A stretch of DNA of 64,000 bases from Paenibacillus cellulosilyticus (GCF_003182255.1 NZ_QGTQ01000006.1:78227-142226), one strand, 5' to 3'; positions 1-9,624 are shown, counted from the first letter of the stretch. Notes: generated from the sequence alone by a model not told the origin. Numbers and translations are program-made.

Positions 1-36
1 CTCCGGCAAGACCATGTCCGCTTTTACATATTTCAT
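1..36 (-). CDS. N-terminus of a small protein, possibly CD3324 family (partial, leaves window)
   Basis: Only the first 12 codons are inside the window: MKYVKADMVLPE. The ATG at 34-36 is preceded by an AAGGAG ribosome site about 11 bases upstream. The start resembles my recollection of the CD3324 family, small proteins with a Mor-like helix-turn-helix, whose members begin similarly and continue with LPEELLKEIQ. That match rests on very few residues. It lies about 228 bases downstream of a good promoter, with a leader ORF and hairpins between, so it is probably the gene controlled by that leader. Confidence 0.45.
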   Translation of the reverse strand, partial: MKYVKADMVLPE

Positions 37-149
37 GATAAACAATGCTCTCCTTGTTAATCGATTTCATTATACAAGGGGCAAAGCCTATCACTATAAA
101 CATCGTTCTACCTCGTACGAAGGCGGTTTAATCTAACTTCATTCATTCT

Positions 150-199
150 GCTCTATACAAACAACCGCCGTTGTTTATAGTGTAGACTTTGCATAGAGC
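150..199 (-). promoter_or_regulatory. Inverted-repeat leader, two competing hairpins
   Basis: The outer arms GCTCTAT and ATAGAGC bracket an inner pair, CTATAAACAAC against GTTGTTTGTATAG, around a GGCG loop. The outer and inner pairings share bases, so they are alternative structures. The stop codon of the 17-codon leader ORF lies inside the element. No run of T follows, so it is not an ordinary terminator; control of translation or attenuation is possible. Confidence 0.5.
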
Positions 200-228
200 A
201 GCGTTTCTTTTGTGTTATCTTCACGCAT
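175..228 (-). CDS. 17-residue leader peptide (upstream ORF)
   Basis: A short frame, MREDNTKETLLYAKSTL, starts at 226-228 and has a strong GGGGAGG ribosome site at 238-244 with nine bases between. It begins about 36 bases after the predicted start of transcription and ends inside a hairpin. It has no known homologue that I recognise. The strong ribosome site and the position suggest real translation, perhaps as a sensor of ribosome stalling in front of the gene at 1-36. It could also be a chance ORF. Confidence 0.4.
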   Translation of the reverse strand: MREDNTKETLLYAKSTL

Positions 229-270
229 TCAAATCAACCTCCCCTTATAAACAAATACCTTATTCTTGAA

Positions 271-299
271 ATAATAATATTAATCTCCTAACGTGTAAA
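271..299 (-). promoter_or_regulatory. SigA-type promoter
   Basis: The minus strand has -35 TTTACA (294-299) and -10 TATTAT (271-276) with exactly 17 bases between. It begins just after the kdpE stop codon, so it drives the leader and the gene at the left edge independently of kdp. Confidence 0.65.
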
Positions 300-302
300 G
301 CA

Positions 303-1004
303 TTAATCCTGCACTTGAAAACGATAACCGATCCCCGGCTCTGTCACAATGAACCGCGGGCGCGTAGAGTCTTCCTCCAGCTTTTTGCGAAGATGACCGA
401 TGTATACCCGCAGGTAATGCGCCTCGGTCTCCGTATAATGACCGCCCCACACCTGCTGCAGCAGCTGGCGCTGCGTAATGACCTTGCCCGCATTCGATGC
501 AAGAATCTTCAGCAGATCATATTCCGTCGGCGTCAGCTTCACCCGCTCCTCATTTAACTCTACCAATCGATGTGCCAGATCGATCATTAGCGGACCGAAC
601 CGAAGGATAGGCTCCGACACGGACTTCGCCACATGCCGCAGCGATACGCGGATGCGAGCAACTAACTCCCCCATGCCGAACGGCTTCGTCACATAGTCGT
701 CTGCTCCACTGTCTAGCGCAATGATTTTGTCCTCTTCCCGGTCCTTCGCGGTAAGCACGATGATCGGCAGGCTGGACCATTCCCGAATACGACGCATCAC
801 ATCCAGTCCCGGCACATCGGGAAGTCCGAGGTCCAACAACATTAAGTCTGGCGGGTGCATGGAAGCGAGCGTAATGCCTTCCTCGCCTGTAGATGCTTCC
901 TCGATATCAAAATGATGGGCCGTAAGCGTCACCTTCAACAGCTTCCGTATTTGCGGTTCATCATCAATGATTAGTATTCTTGCTCCTTTATCGGATGCCT
1001 TCAT
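303..1004 (-). CDS. kdpE: KdpE, response regulator of the Kdp potassium transporter
   Basis: A 233-residue OmpR/PhoB-family regulator. The receiver domain (about 9-125) has the acidic pair in IIDDE, phospho-acceptor Asp58 in LMLLDLGLPD, and the KPF lysine near the end. A winged-helix DNA-binding domain follows (about 135-230; LTPTEYDLLK, RVYIGHLRKKLE, GIGYRF). KdpE is phosphorylated by KdpD when potassium is limiting and activates the kdp operon. It is the last gene of the run, two bases after the kinase gene, so it is co-transcribed with it. A candidate binding site lies upstream of the first kdp gene at 9665-9686. Confidence 0.95.
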   Translation of the reverse strand: MKASDKGARILIIDDEPQIRKLLKVTLTAHHFDIEEASTGEEGITLASMHPPDLMLLDLGLPDVPGLDVMRRIREWSSLPIIVLTAKDREEDKIIALDSGADDYVTKPFGMGELVARIRVSLRHVAKSVSEPILRFGPLMIDLAHRLVELNEERVKLTPTEYDLLKILASNAGKVITQRQLLQQVWGGHYTETEAHYLRVYIGHLRKKLEEDSTRPRFIVTEPGIGYRFQVQD

Positions 1005-1006
1005 CG

Positions 1007-2533
1007 TTATTCCATTCCTTCCTCGTGCCTTACAGCTACTTGATCCTGCCCTATCGGCAGCGTCATCACAAGGACCGTGCCTTGTCCGTCCTCATTCGGT
1101 TGTGCCGCGATCGTACCGCCATGCAGATCGATAATGCCTCGGCATATGGCAAGCCCAAGTCCTGTCCCGGTCAAATGTCCCGTTCGTGCCGACCGATAAA
1201 ACTTGTCGAAGATACGCTCACGATCCGCCGATGCAATTCCTAACCCCTGGTCAGCCACCGACAGTATAAAGCTCTCCCCATCCACGATCGCCCGAATCGT
1301 AATGACGCTGTAATCCGGCGAATATTTGATCGCATTGCTGACGACGTTCGTCAGCACCTGCTCGAGCAATACTTCATCACCCTGAATGAGCGGAATATCA
1401 TCCGGCAGCTCCACGCGAACGGTTCGATGCTGAATGCCTTCCTCCACCTGCTTCCGCACAACGCCAATCATATCCTCGATATCACACCACTTGGATCGCA
1501 GCTTCAGCATGCCGCTCTCCAGCTGGACGATGCCGAGCAGGTTCGATACAAGTCGATTCATCCGAAGCGCACCTTCACGCATCGTCGTTAGCAGTGACAT
1601 CCGATCTTCAGCCGAGAACAGGCTGTCACCCTCGATCAAGGCGCCTGCCGAACCAATCAATGCCGCTAATGGTGTGCGAAGCTCATGTGAGACAGAATCG
1701 AGAATCGCGGTACGGATGCGTTCCGATTCCGCTGTCAGATGTGCAAGCTTCGCTTCTTCGCTCAGCTTCACGCGTACAATGGCGCTGGCGGCCAGACCGC
1801 CGAGCGCTTCGAGGAATCGCATTTGATCCGCAGTAAGCACCTCGGCTCCGAGATTGACGCCAAGCACCCCATGAATGTGGTCTTCTGTGCGAAGCGGGAT
1901 ATATAAGCCTGGCGTCTCGCCGAGCATCGTCGTTCCGCGTCCTGCCATTCGCCCCTGCTGATACGCCCAATTGGCGATGACCAGCTCGGCTTCGCCGCTG
2001 CCCCACAGTGAAGCTGCCGAGGAAGGCGCTGCTACGGTCACCTCGTCTTCGTCTTTGCTCGCAGGCAAATAAATCGCCGCCTCCGTCTGGAAGGTGTCTG
2101 ACACCTGCGACGTAACATTACGCAGCAGCGCTTGAATATCGGTGAAAGCACTAAGCTGCTTGCTGATCGCATAAAGCGATGCGGTCTGTGCTTCCTTCTG
2201 CTTTGAATATTGGAGCTGGCTCTTCAACCGTGCCGCCAAGCTTGCCGTCAACGCCGCTACAGTGAAGAAGACAATGAACGAAACCAAGTAGCGAAGATCT
2301 GACACCGAGAAGCTTAGAAACGGCGGAACGAAGAAGAAATCAAATGCCAGCACGCCAAGCCCCGCTGCGTAATAAGAGGCTCCTTTTCCCCAATATACGG
2401 CACTTAATAGAACCGGGAGCAAATAAAGGAGTGCAATGTTTGCGGTATCGAATGAAAGATCCATTTCTTTGAATAAGAAGGTAAGCAGCGCAATTGCCAG
2501 CGTTACCCATGCATATGCCCAATGCCGCTCCAA
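1007..2533 (-). CDS. kdpD: KdpD kinase half: membrane, GAF and histidine-kinase domains
   Basis: A 508-residue protein equal to the C-terminal half of normal KdpD. It has four membrane segments of the DUF4118 type within residues 8-100, a GAF-like region (about 125-255), a HisKA domain with phosphorylated His283 in SHELRTPL, and an ATPase domain with N (VVSNAIKYSP), G1 (DQGLGI) and G2 (GTGLGLAI) boxes. The cytoplasmic N-terminal input module of KdpD is missing here and is encoded by the separate gene just upstream (2566-4884), 32 bases away. The two products presumably act together to sense potassium or ionic strength and phosphorylate KdpE. Confidence 0.92.
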   Translation of the reverse strand: MERHWAYAWVTLAIALLTFLFKEMDLSFDTANIALLYLLPVLLSAVYWGKGASYYAAGLGVLAFDFFFVPPFLSFSVSDLRYLVSFIVFFTVAALTASLAARLKSQLQYSKQKEAQTASLYAISKQLSAFTDIQALLRNVTSQVSDTFQTEAAIYLPASKDEDEVTVAAPSSAASLWGSGEAELVIANWAYQQGRMAGRGTTMLGETPGLYIPLRTEDHIHGVLGVNLGAEVLTADQMRFLEALGGLAASAIVRVKLSEEAKLAHLTAESERIRTAILDSVSHELRTPLAALIGSAGALIEGDSLFSAEDRMSLLTTMREGALRMNRLVSNLLGIVQLESGMLKLRSKWCDIEDMIGVVRKQVEEGIQHRTVRVELPDDIPLIQGDEVLLEQVLTNVVSNAIKYSPDYSVITIRAIVDGESFILSVADQGLGIASADRERIFDKFYRSARTGHLTGTGLGLAICRGIIDLHGGTIAAQPNEDGQGTVLVMTLPIGQDQVAVRHEEGME

Positions 2534-2565
2534 CCGATCACATCCTAGTTATCTATCCAGCTTGA

Positions 2566-4884
2566 TCATACCTCAAAACGGGCTGCAACGAGAACATCAA
2601 GATTTCGACCTTGCTGCACGATCGTCTTAATGACGGATCGTCGACACCAATCCAGCCGCCATCGACGCGAAGTTTGACCCACAATCATCTGTGTGCTATT
2701 CAGCGCGTTCGCCCGCTCCAGTAGCGCCGATGCAACTCGTCTTCTCAACCTTGTATGCGCCAGCTCGAAGCTGCCGCCTAACCGTTCCGTCAATTGTTGA
2801 ATGGACGCCAGCCGCTTCTGATCCTTCTCGGACAATTGCTTCGCCGGGTGCACATACATGACATGCCACTGCGCTTTCAGCCGATGGGCGAGCCGGAACC
2901 CTTGTCGGATCAAACGTTCTGCATTAAGTGATAGCGTGACCGCGACGAATATCCGTTCTTCGCCACGCCAAGGACCACGCAGCGATCGGCTGTGCTCCCG
3001 GGCTTCCAGCCGCTCATCCACGTCGTCGGCAATTTCCCGGAGTACAAGCTCGCGCAGCGCGATTAAATTACCCGTTCGGAAAAAATGTCCCAGCGCCTGA
3101 TCAATCTTATTCGCCGCATAGATCCGGCCTTCGCGCATCCGCTGTTGAAGCGCCGCTGGCGCCACATCAATCAGCTCCACTTCATCAGCAGACTGAAGTA
3201 CGCTGTCGGGAACCGTCTCCCTCACACGAATGCCCGTGATCTGTTCAACAGAATCATTCAAGCTCTCTAAATGCTGTACGTTCATCGTGGTAATGACCGA
3301 AATCCCTGCAGCCAATATTTCCATCACGTCTTCGTACCGCTTCTTGTTCGCAATACCTGGCACATTCGTGTGTGCGAGTTCATCAATCAACACAACCTCT
3401 GGATTTCGTTCAATAATCGCTTGTACATCGAGTTCATGGAGCTTCGCTCCACAGTATTCAATCTCGGCTTCCGGTAGGATTGGCAGGCTGCCGATTTGCG
3501 CTGCCGTGTCTGCTCTGCCGTGCGTTTCAAGCAAGCCGATAACGACATCGATCCCTTTGCGCAGCAGCTCATTTCCCTCGCGCAGCATCGTGTACGTTTT
3601 GCCGACACCGGGCGCTGCGCCGATATACACTTTGAACGTTCCACGCTTCAATGCTTCGGTCTGCTGCGCAACCTCCTGCTCGCTTAATCGCCGATAGCTC
3701 TTCGATGTTTGCCCGCGTGCACTCGTAGTTTCTACAAGCTTCTGTTCGCTGCTCTGATTGACATGGTCCGCGACGAACAGGACATCGGCGTTGCGCACGC
3801 TGCCAAGGATACCGTTCACAATTGAGCCGTACAACAGCTCCTTCCATCGACTATGTTTGGAGTGGCCTAATACGATACGAGTTACACCGTATTTCATTGC
3901 ATATTTGCTAAGCAGCTTCGGGATTTGTCTCCGTCCGTTGAATGGAAGTTCATGCGTATGCGCACCGATTCGGTCGGTTAATTTTAACATCATCCGCTTG
4001 AACATACTCTCTTCCTTCGTCAGTACTGCATGCTCCTTTACGAACGAGATCACATTTAATTCGCCATTCAATCGTTTCGCGATCTGTTGGCCTCTTCGAA
4101 TATATGCTGAGCTGTTCCCACGATATTGCACACAAACGATGACGCGTTCATTAGCACCAGAAGGGCCTGTAAGGCCTTGCGATTCTCGATGTTTCTCCAG
4201 CGATCCGTTCACGTCCACCGCCATTAGACGTAATGCCAACTCACGTAATACACCTAGATTACCTCGCTGCTGCATGAGCGGTACATCCTTAACACCGTTA
4301 AGGTTTCCCTCGCTTAACCGCTGCAGCATCGTCTCCGGCGTTACATCAATAAGCCGAACCTCATCGGCCAGCTCAAGCGTTTGCACTGGAATGGTATTCT
4401 CTGCTCGAATGCCGGTCAATCGATGCGCCAACAGCGTCACGCCATCCAGCTCATATACATTCACCGTTGTAATAACACTGATACCACGCTGCAGCAAATA
4501 TTGAATATCCTCCAGCCGTGTTGCGAATTGCGCTCCCGGCCGATTCCGATGAGCCAAGCCATCCACAAGCACCACCTCTGGATTGCGCTGCAGCAGCGCT
4601 TCCAGGTTCAAGTCCTTCTGTTCTATCCCATTGGAGTCCCAACGAATGCTTGGCACTCGTTCCAGCGTACCGAGCTTCTCTGCGGTCTCGGGACGCTTCA
4701 TCGTAGACACCGCACAGATGACCACGTCGATGCCTTCAGCTTGAAGCGACTGGCCCTCCAGCAGCATGTGATACGTCTTGCCCGATCCATTCACAGCACC
4801 GATGTAGATCTTGAGCTTTCCCTGCTGCAGCTTCGATATCGAAGCAAGTATCTGCTCGGGTGTCTTTCTTCTGAATGAATCCAT
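2566..4884 (-). CDS. Stand-alone KdpD input protein with two tandem KdpD-USP modules
   Basis: A 772-residue protein made of the KdpD N-terminal module twice. Copy 1: KdpD domain (about 14-230) and universal-stress-like domain (245-375). Copy 2: 405-615 and 625-770. Both have a P-loop (GAVNGSGKT at 29-37; GAAPGVGKT at 422-430). The Walker B of copy 2 is normal (VLIDELAH, D501-E502), but in copy 1 the acidic pair is D108-G109 (VLVDGLAH) and the following THTN-like segment is RNRPG, so copy 1 looks degenerate. There is no membrane or kinase domain. AGGAGG lies eight bases before the ATG. USP domains of some KdpD proteins bind cyclic di-AMP; the SxS...FTAxY motif described for S. aureus is not intact in either copy. 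Confidence 0.9.
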   Translation of the reverse strand: MDSFRRKTPEQILASISKLQQGKLKIYIGAVNGSGKTYHMLLEGQSLQAEGIDVVICAVSTMKRPETAEKLGTLERVPSIRWDSNGIEQKDLNLEALLQRNPEVVLVDGLAHRNRPGAQFATRLEDIQYLLQRGISVITTVNVYELDGVTLLAHRLTGIRAENTIPVQTLELADEVRLIDVTPETMLQRLSEGNLNGVKDVPLMQQRGNLGVLRELALRLMAVDVNGSLEKHRESQGLTGPSGANERVIVCVQYRGNSSAYIRRGQQIAKRLNGELNVISFVKEHAVLTKEESMFKRMMLKLTDRIGAHTHELPFNGRRQIPKLLSKYAMKYGVTRIVLGHSKHSRWKELLYGSIVNGILGSVRNADVLFVADHVNQSSEQKLVETTSARGQTSKSYRRLSEQEVAQQTEALKRGTFKVYIGAAPGVGKTYTMLREGNELLRKGIDVVIGLLETHGRADTAAQIGSLPILPEAEIEYCGAKLHELDVQAIIERNPEVVLIDELAHTNVPGIANKKRYEDVMEILAAGISVITTMNVQHLESLNDSVEQITGIRVRETVPDSVLQSADEVELIDVAPAALQQRMREGRIYAANKIDQALGHFFRTGNLIALRELVLREIADDVDERLEAREHSRSLRGPWRGEERIFVAVTLSLNAERLIRQGFRLAHRLKAQWHVMYVHPAKQLSEKDQKRLASIQQLTERLGGSFELAHTRLRRRVASALLERANALNSTQMIVGQTSRRWRLDWCRRSVIKTIVQQGRNLDVLVAARFEV

Positions 4885-5022
4885 CCATCGTGCCTCCTGA
4901 CATCAGGATCTTGAGCGGACTCTGCTTATTCAAAGATCCTCTGTATAAGCCGCCAACGTGATGTGCCAATAAACGCGGAGCAACCCCGCCTATTCGGCTC
5001 GGCAGAATAGACAGGGTGGACG

Positions 5023-5598
5023 TTATTGGGTCATCATAGCTTGAAGCTTAAGGTTCAGCTCTAGTACGTTCACGCGAGGCTCACCGAACAGGCCAAGATC
5101 GCGACCTTCCGTTTGTTCCTCCACCAGCTCATGCAGCTGTTGCTGCGATAAGCCCGTCAGCTTGCTAATCCTTGGAATTTGAACCTCTGCCGATGCCGGC
5201 GTGATATGCGGATCTAGACCGGAACCCGAGTTTGTCACGAGTGCAATAGGCAGCTCACTCACAGGAACGTCCGGGTTAGCCGTCTTCCAGGCTTCAATGG
5301 AATCCTTCGTACGCTGCAGCAATTCCGGATTAGATGGGCCATAGTTATTCGAGCCAGATCCTGCCCCATTATAGTCAATACTCGATACACGTCCTTGGAA
5401 ATAAGCCGGATTATCATACTGCTGGCCAATGAGTGCGGAGCCAATCACTTCTCCTTCAGCATTGTGCACGAGACTGCCATTTGCTTGACTAGGCATAAAC
5501 AACTGTGCAAGACCTGTGCAAGCAAGTGGATATAGAATGCCGCATAGTACGATGAACACGATACTTGCTCGAATGGCGACGAATACATTATTCTTCAT
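5023..5598 (-). CDS. kdpC: KdpC, subunit of the potassium-transporting ATPase
   Basis: A 191-residue protein with one N-terminal membrane helix (about 10-32) and an outside domain carrying the family signatures [39 protein letters not shown] and VNVLELN. KdpC is the small subunit joining KdpA and KdpB in the Kdp complex. The length is typical of the family. It begins 20 bases after kdpB. A 138-base gap with a small hairpin (about 4990-5015) separates it from the KdpD input gene, which may lower expression of the regulator genes relative to the transporter. Confidence 0.95.
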   Translation of the reverse strand: MKNNVFVAIRASIVFIVLCGILYPLACTGLAQLFMPSQANGSLVHNAEGEVIGSALIGQQYDNPAYFQGRVSSIDYNGAGSGSNNYGPSNPELLQRTKDSIEAWKTANPDVPVSELPIALVTNSGSGLDPHITPASAEVQIPRISKLTGLSQQQLHELVEEQTEGRDLGLFGEPRVNVLELNLKLQAMMTQ

Positions 5599-5618
5599 CT
5601 TATTTCCGTCCTTTCGAT

Positions 5619-7652
5619 CTAGACCCAGAGATGAACGATCAGGTCAATGAGCTTAATGCCGATGAATGGTGCGATAATACCGCCAAGACCGTAGACTGTC
5701 ATGTTCTTGCCGAGCAGCTTCATTGCGCTCATGGGCTTATAGGCAATCCCTCTCATCGCAAGCGGAATAAGCAGCGGAATGATAATGGCGTTGAAGATGA
5801 GTGCCGACAGAATTGCGGAGGACGGCGAACCCAGATGCATAATGTTCAATCCGTCCATCTGTGGAATCGCAATCGTGAACATCGCCGGAATGATGGCAAA
5901 ATATTTCGCCACATCGTTCGCGATGCTGAACGTCGTCAGTGCACCACGTGTCATAAGCAGCTGTTTGCCGATGGAAACGACCTCAATGATCTTCGATGGA
6001 TCCGAATCGAGATCGACCATGTTCGCTGCTTCCTTCGCGGCAGTTGTACCGCTGTTCATCGCTAGACCTACATCCGCCTGCGCTAATGCAGGCGCATCGT
6101 TCGTACCGTCGCCGGTCATCGCAACAAGCTTGCCCTCTGCCTGCTCGCGTCGAATGACGGCGATTTTGTCCTCTGGTTTACTCTCTGCTATAAAATCGTC
6201 TACACCAGCCTCCAGCGCAATCGTCGCTGCAGTCAGCGGATTGTCGCCGGTACACATGATCGTTTTAATGCCCATCTTTCGCAGCTGCTCGAACCGTTCG
6301 CGCATTCCGGGCTTTACCGTATCCTTCAAGTAAATTAAGCCTACGATTCGATTGCCGATCGCAACTGCAAGCGGCGTGCCGCCCTTGGACGCAATCGCGT
6401 TCCCCTTCTCGTCTAAGTCCGCGGGAATCGAACCGCCCTGCGCCTTCACCCACTGCTTAACGGCATCGACTGCCCCTTTGCGCACTTGTCGCCCATCCCG
6501 CAGATCGACGCCGCTCATGCGCGTTTCTGCCTTAAAAGCGATAAACTCCGCATCAATTGCAAGCTTCTCGTCGTACTCGTATTGCTCGGCTCGCATCAGA
6601 TCGATCACGGATCGGCCTTCCGGCGTCTCATCTTTCACCGAAGTAATCGCAGACCAATAGCCAACGGTCTCAATCTTCTCATTGCCTACCGGGATAAAAG
6701 AGCTCGCCATCCGGTTACCGAACGTTATTGTTCCTGTTTTATCTAGAATCATCGTATTAATGTCGCCTGCAGCCTCAACTGCTTTGCCGGACATCGCGAT
6801 GACATTGAACTGCGTGACTCGGTCCATCCCTGCGATACCGATCGCGGACAATAAGCCGCCGATCGTGGTAGGAATGAGACAGACGAGCAGCGCGATAAGT
6901 ACTGGCGCTTCAATATTCACGCCTGCATAACGTGCAATTGGCGCAAGCGTAACGACGACGATTAGGAAGATAAGCGTAAGGCTGATGAGCAGCGTATTCA
7001 ATGCGAGCTCATTCGGCGTTTTCTGGCGCTGCGCGCCTTCTACGAGCGAAATCATCCGATCGATGAACGATTCGCCTGGATCACTCGTGATTTGGACCAC
7101 GATCCGGTCACTGACGACCCGTGTACCGCCTGTAACAGAGCTGAAGTCTCCTCCAGCTTCTTTTATGACTGGAGCCGATTCACCTGTTATGGCCGACTCA
7201 TCCACGGACGCCAAGCCCTCAATGACTTCGCCATCGCCAGGAATCATCTCGCCTTGCGAGACGACGACGATATCCCCTTTGCGAAGCTCTGTCGATGGCA
7301 CGGCCTTTATGCCGCTGAACGTACGCTTATTAGCAGATAGCTGCTGTTTGGATTGCTTAAGCGAATCGGCTTGTGCTTTGCCTCTCCCTTCTGCCAGTGC
7401 CTCCGCGAAGTTCGCGAAGAGCACCGTGATTAACAGGACGAAGAAGACGGTCAAGTTAAACCCGACATGTCCCTTGGCCCCCATGAAATCAGGGAGCAGT
7501 ACGGTAAGCAGCACGATAAACGTGCCTACTTCGACGACGAACATGACGGGATTTTTCATCATCGTAATCGGATTTAGCTTCTTAAAGCTGTCTATTACCG
7601 CATCCTTAAGGATTGTGGAGGTTAGCATGGATTTACGGGTTGATGATTGCAT
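5619..7652 (-). CDS. kdpB: KdpB, P-type ATPase subunit of Kdp
   Basis: A 677-residue P-type ATPase. The actuator loop TGES lies at 156-159 (the serine that inhibits E. coli KdpB when phosphorylated is present), the phosphorylated Asp304 in DKTGTIT, the nucleotide-binding KGA segment, and the hinge motif [10 protein letters not shown]. There are three clusters of membrane helices: about 30-85, 215-275 and 585-675. KdpB hydrolyses ATP to drive potassium uptake through KdpA. It lies 27 bases after kdpA. Confidence 0.97.
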   Translation of the reverse strand: MQSSTRKSMLTSTILKDAVIDSFKKLNPITMMKNPVMFVVEVGTFIVLLTVLLPDFMGAKGHVGFNLTVFFVLLITVLFANFAEALAEGRGKAQADSLKQSKQQLSANKRTFSGIKAVPSTELRKGDIVVVSQGEMIPGDGEVIEGLASVDESAITGESAPVIKEAGGDFSSVTGGTRVVSDRIVVQITSDPGESFIDRMISLVEGAQRQKTPNELALNTLLISLTLIFLIVVVTLAPIARYAGVNIEAPVLIALLVCLIPTTIGGLLSAIGIAGMDRVTQFNVIAMSGKAVEAAGDINTMILDKTGTITFGNRMASSFIPVGNEKIETVGYWSAITSVKDETPEGRSVIDLMRAEQYEYDEKLAIDAEFIAFKAETRMSGVDLRDGRQVRKGAVDAVKQWVKAQGGSIPADLDEKGNAIASKGGTPLAVAIGNRIVGLIYLKDTVKPGMRERFEQLRKMGIKTIMCTGDNPLTAATIALEAGVDDFIAESKPEDKIAVIRREQAEGKLVAMTGDGTNDAPALAQADVGLAMNSGTTAAKEAANMVDLDSDPSKIIEVVSIGKQLLMTRGALTTFSIANDVAKYFAIIPAMFTIAIPQMDGLNIMHLGSPSSAILSALIFNAIIIPLLIPLAMRGIAYKPMSAMKLLGKNMTVYGLGGIIAPFIGIKLIDLIVHLWV

Positions 7653-7679
7653 GGCTTAAAGTCACCTCGATTATAATGG

Positions 7680-9359
7680 TTAACCAAGTGTCAAATGTTC
7701 TGCGATTGGGCCAAGCGCAATGGCAGGCAGGAAGGTCAATGCGCCAATGATGAGAACCGTACCGACGAGTATGCCGACGAACCACCTATTATCCGTCTTC
7801 AGCGTACCAATCGTTTCCGGTACCCACTGCTTGCGCACGAATGAACCAGCAACGGCAAGCATCGCAATCATGGAGACGTAACGACCAAGCAGCATGACGA
7901 GTCCTGTCGTAATGTTCCAGAACGAAGTATTGTCCGCAAGCCCTTCGAAGCCCGATCCATTATTCGCCGCCGAAGACGTGTATTCGTAGAGCACCTGCGA
8001 GATGCCGTGGAAGCCTGCATTACTAATCGCTCCGCTGCCCAAGTCCGTTAGGAAAGCAATCGCCGTCGGCCCAAGAATGATCAGCGGATGAATCAAAATA
8101 GCGATCGCGATGAGCTTCATCTCCCTCGGCTCGATTTTGCGGCCGAGAAACTCGGGTGTTCGGCCAACCATCAGCCCCGCGATGAATACGCCGAGAATGG
8201 CGTACATGAGCATGTTCATCAGACCAGCGCCTTTGCCGCCGAATACGCAGTTGAGCATCATTTGAGCTAGTGGTACAAGACCGCCGAGCGGTGTCAGCGT
8301 ATCATGCATATTGTTGACCGTACCGGTCGTCGCTGCGGTCGTTACAGCTGTGAACAACGCCGATTGCGGGATACCGAATCGAACCTCTTTGCCTTCCATG
8401 CTTCCTTGCGATGCATCGATGCCAAGTGAGTTCATCACCGGATTGCCGTGAAGCTCTGACGTGTACACGGTCGCGAGGAACACGAGAAACAAAGCCATCA
8501 TCGCACTATACACAACCCAGCCCTGCTTGCGATTACGGGCGAATCGACCATACACATAAGGAAGCGAAGCGGGAAGCGCCCACATGGACAAAATCTCGAT
8601 GACGTTCGTCAGCCCATTCGGATTCTCGAAAGGATGGGAAGAGTTCGCACCGAAGAAGCCGCCGCCGTTCGTTCCAAGATGCTTGATCGATTCAAGCGAA
8701 GCTACTGGACCGATCGCGATATTTTGCATAGCCCCCTCTAAGGTCGTAACGGTTAACGTCGATTGCAGCGTCTGCGGCACATCCAGTCCAACAAGAATCA
8801 TCGTGACGACGATTGCTGCGGGCAAGAAGATTCGCGTGTGTGCCTTGACGAAATCCTCGAAGAAATTGCCAAGCGAGTTCCCTCTGCTTGTTATGCCGCG
8901 AACGAATGCGATCGCCGCCGAAAAACCCGTTGCCGCGGAAGTGAACATCATCATCATGATGACTGCCATTTGCGAGAAGTAGGACAAGCTCGACTCCCCA
9001 CTGTAATGCTGCAGGTTCGTATTTGTAATGAAGCTAATTACGGTGTTAAATGATAACGTCTCTTCCATCGCGCCTACTCCGTTCGGATTGAGCGGCAGGA
9101 TCGACTGTATGCGCAGGATAAGGTAGCTGATGAAAGCCAGTGCTGCGTTCGTAAGCAGCAAAGTGATCGCGTATTTCTTCCAGGTCATTCCCTCACGGTT
9201 GCGAAGCCCAATCAGTCGATAGATCCATCGTTCAACGGGACCGAAGATTCGATCCGTCCTATTCGGCTCATTTGAGAAAACATTGTATACATACGTGCCC
9301 AGCGGTTTAACAAGCAAGACTAGCACCACTAAGACGACGGCGATTTGTACGATGCCCAT
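7680..9359 (-). CDS. kdpA: KdpA, potassium channel-like subunit of Kdp
   Basis: A 559-residue membrane protein, the potassium-binding subunit descended from four fused channel-like repeats. Selectivity-filter-type loops can be seen: TNTNLQHYSGE, LGTNGGGFFGANSSHPFENP, TTAATTGTVNNMHD and YEYTSSAANNGSGF. The ATG follows a GGAGGATG ribosome site, and the gene starts 11 bases after the kdpF stop. Length and motifs are standard for KdpA. Confidence 0.97.
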   Translation of the reverse strand: MGIVQIAVVLVVLVLLVKPLGTYVYNVFSNEPNRTDRIFGPVERWIYRLIGLRNREGMTWKKYAITLLLTNAALAFISYLILRIQSILPLNPNGVGAMEETLSFNTVISFITNTNLQHYSGESSLSYFSQMAVIMMMMFTSAATGFSAAIAFVRGITSRGNSLGNFFEDFVKAHTRIFLPAAIVVTMILVGLDVPQTLQSTLTVTTLEGAMQNIAIGPVASLESIKHLGTNGGGFFGANSSHPFENPNGLTNVIEILSMWALPASLPYVYGRFARNRKQGWVVYSAMMALFLVFLATVYTSELHGNPVMNSLGIDASQGSMEGKEVRFGIPQSALFTAVTTAATTGTVNNMHDTLTPLGGLVPLAQMMLNCVFGGKGAGLMNMLMYAILGVFIAGLMVGRTPEFLGRKIEPREMKLIAIAILIHPLIILGPTAIAFLTDLGSGAISNAGFHGISQVLYEYTSSAANNGSGFEGLADNTSFWNITTGLVMLLGRYVSMIAMLAVAGSFVRKQWVPETIGTLKTDNRWFVGILVGTVLIIGALTFLPAIALGPIAEHLTLG

Positions 9360-9370
9360 TCGTCATCCTC

Positions 9371-9448
9371 CTAGAATCGTTCAGGATTAATAAGCGCAAA
9401 GACCAAATAAATGAAAATGATGAATGCGGCTCCGAGCATTACAATCAT
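9371..9448 (-). CDS. kdpF: KdpF, small stabilising subunit of Kdp
   Basis: A 25-residue hydrophobic peptide, MIVMLGAAFIIFIYLVFAL followed by INPERF. One membrane helix followed by a [NRK]PE[KR]F end is the hallmark of KdpF, which packs between KdpA and KdpB. AGAGGAAA lies a few bases upstream of the ATG. Its ATG overlaps the TGA of the preceding small ORF (ATGA), which implies translational coupling. Confidence 0.88.
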   Translation of the reverse strand: MIVMLGAAFIIFIYLVFALINPERF

Positions 9449-9555
9449 CGTGTTTCCTCTCCTTCCCGATCTACCACTCGGCCGCACCAATGGACAAACC
9501 CATAGAACAGTCCAAACGTGCAGGCAAGCAGTCCCATTACGCCAATATCAAGCAT
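9445..9555 (-). CDS. 36-residue membrane peptide at the head of the kdp operon
   Basis: A short frame with one membrane helix (MGLLACTFGLFYGFVHW) followed by a charged tail (CGRVVDREGEETR). The ribosome site is GGAGG with good spacing. Its stop overlaps the kdpF start by four bases. Short one-helix ORFs of similar shape precede kdpF in several bacterial kdp operons and are usually not annotated. Position, spacing and coupling support translation; a Kdp-associated role is inference. Confidence 0.65.
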   Translation of the reverse strand: MLDIGVMGLLACTFGLFYGFVHWCGRVVDREGEETR

Positions 9556-9618
9556 CCGATCCAACCTCCAATTCCTCTCTCGATCACGATTTTCAATATT
9601 CCACTTGCTACAGTGCAA

Positions 9619-9624
9619 TCATAG
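9619..9624 (-). promoter_or_regulatory. Predicted -10 element of the kdp promoter
   Basis: TATGAT on the minus strand puts the start of transcription near 9612, about 57 bases before the first kdp ORF. I see no good -35 at 17 bases, as expected for a promoter needing an activator. The leader is too short for a cyclic di-AMP riboswitch. Confidence 0.5.

Noticed and set aside
5619..6500. Plus-strand frames across kdpB
   Set aside because: All are shadows of kdpB, whose motifs are intact throughout.
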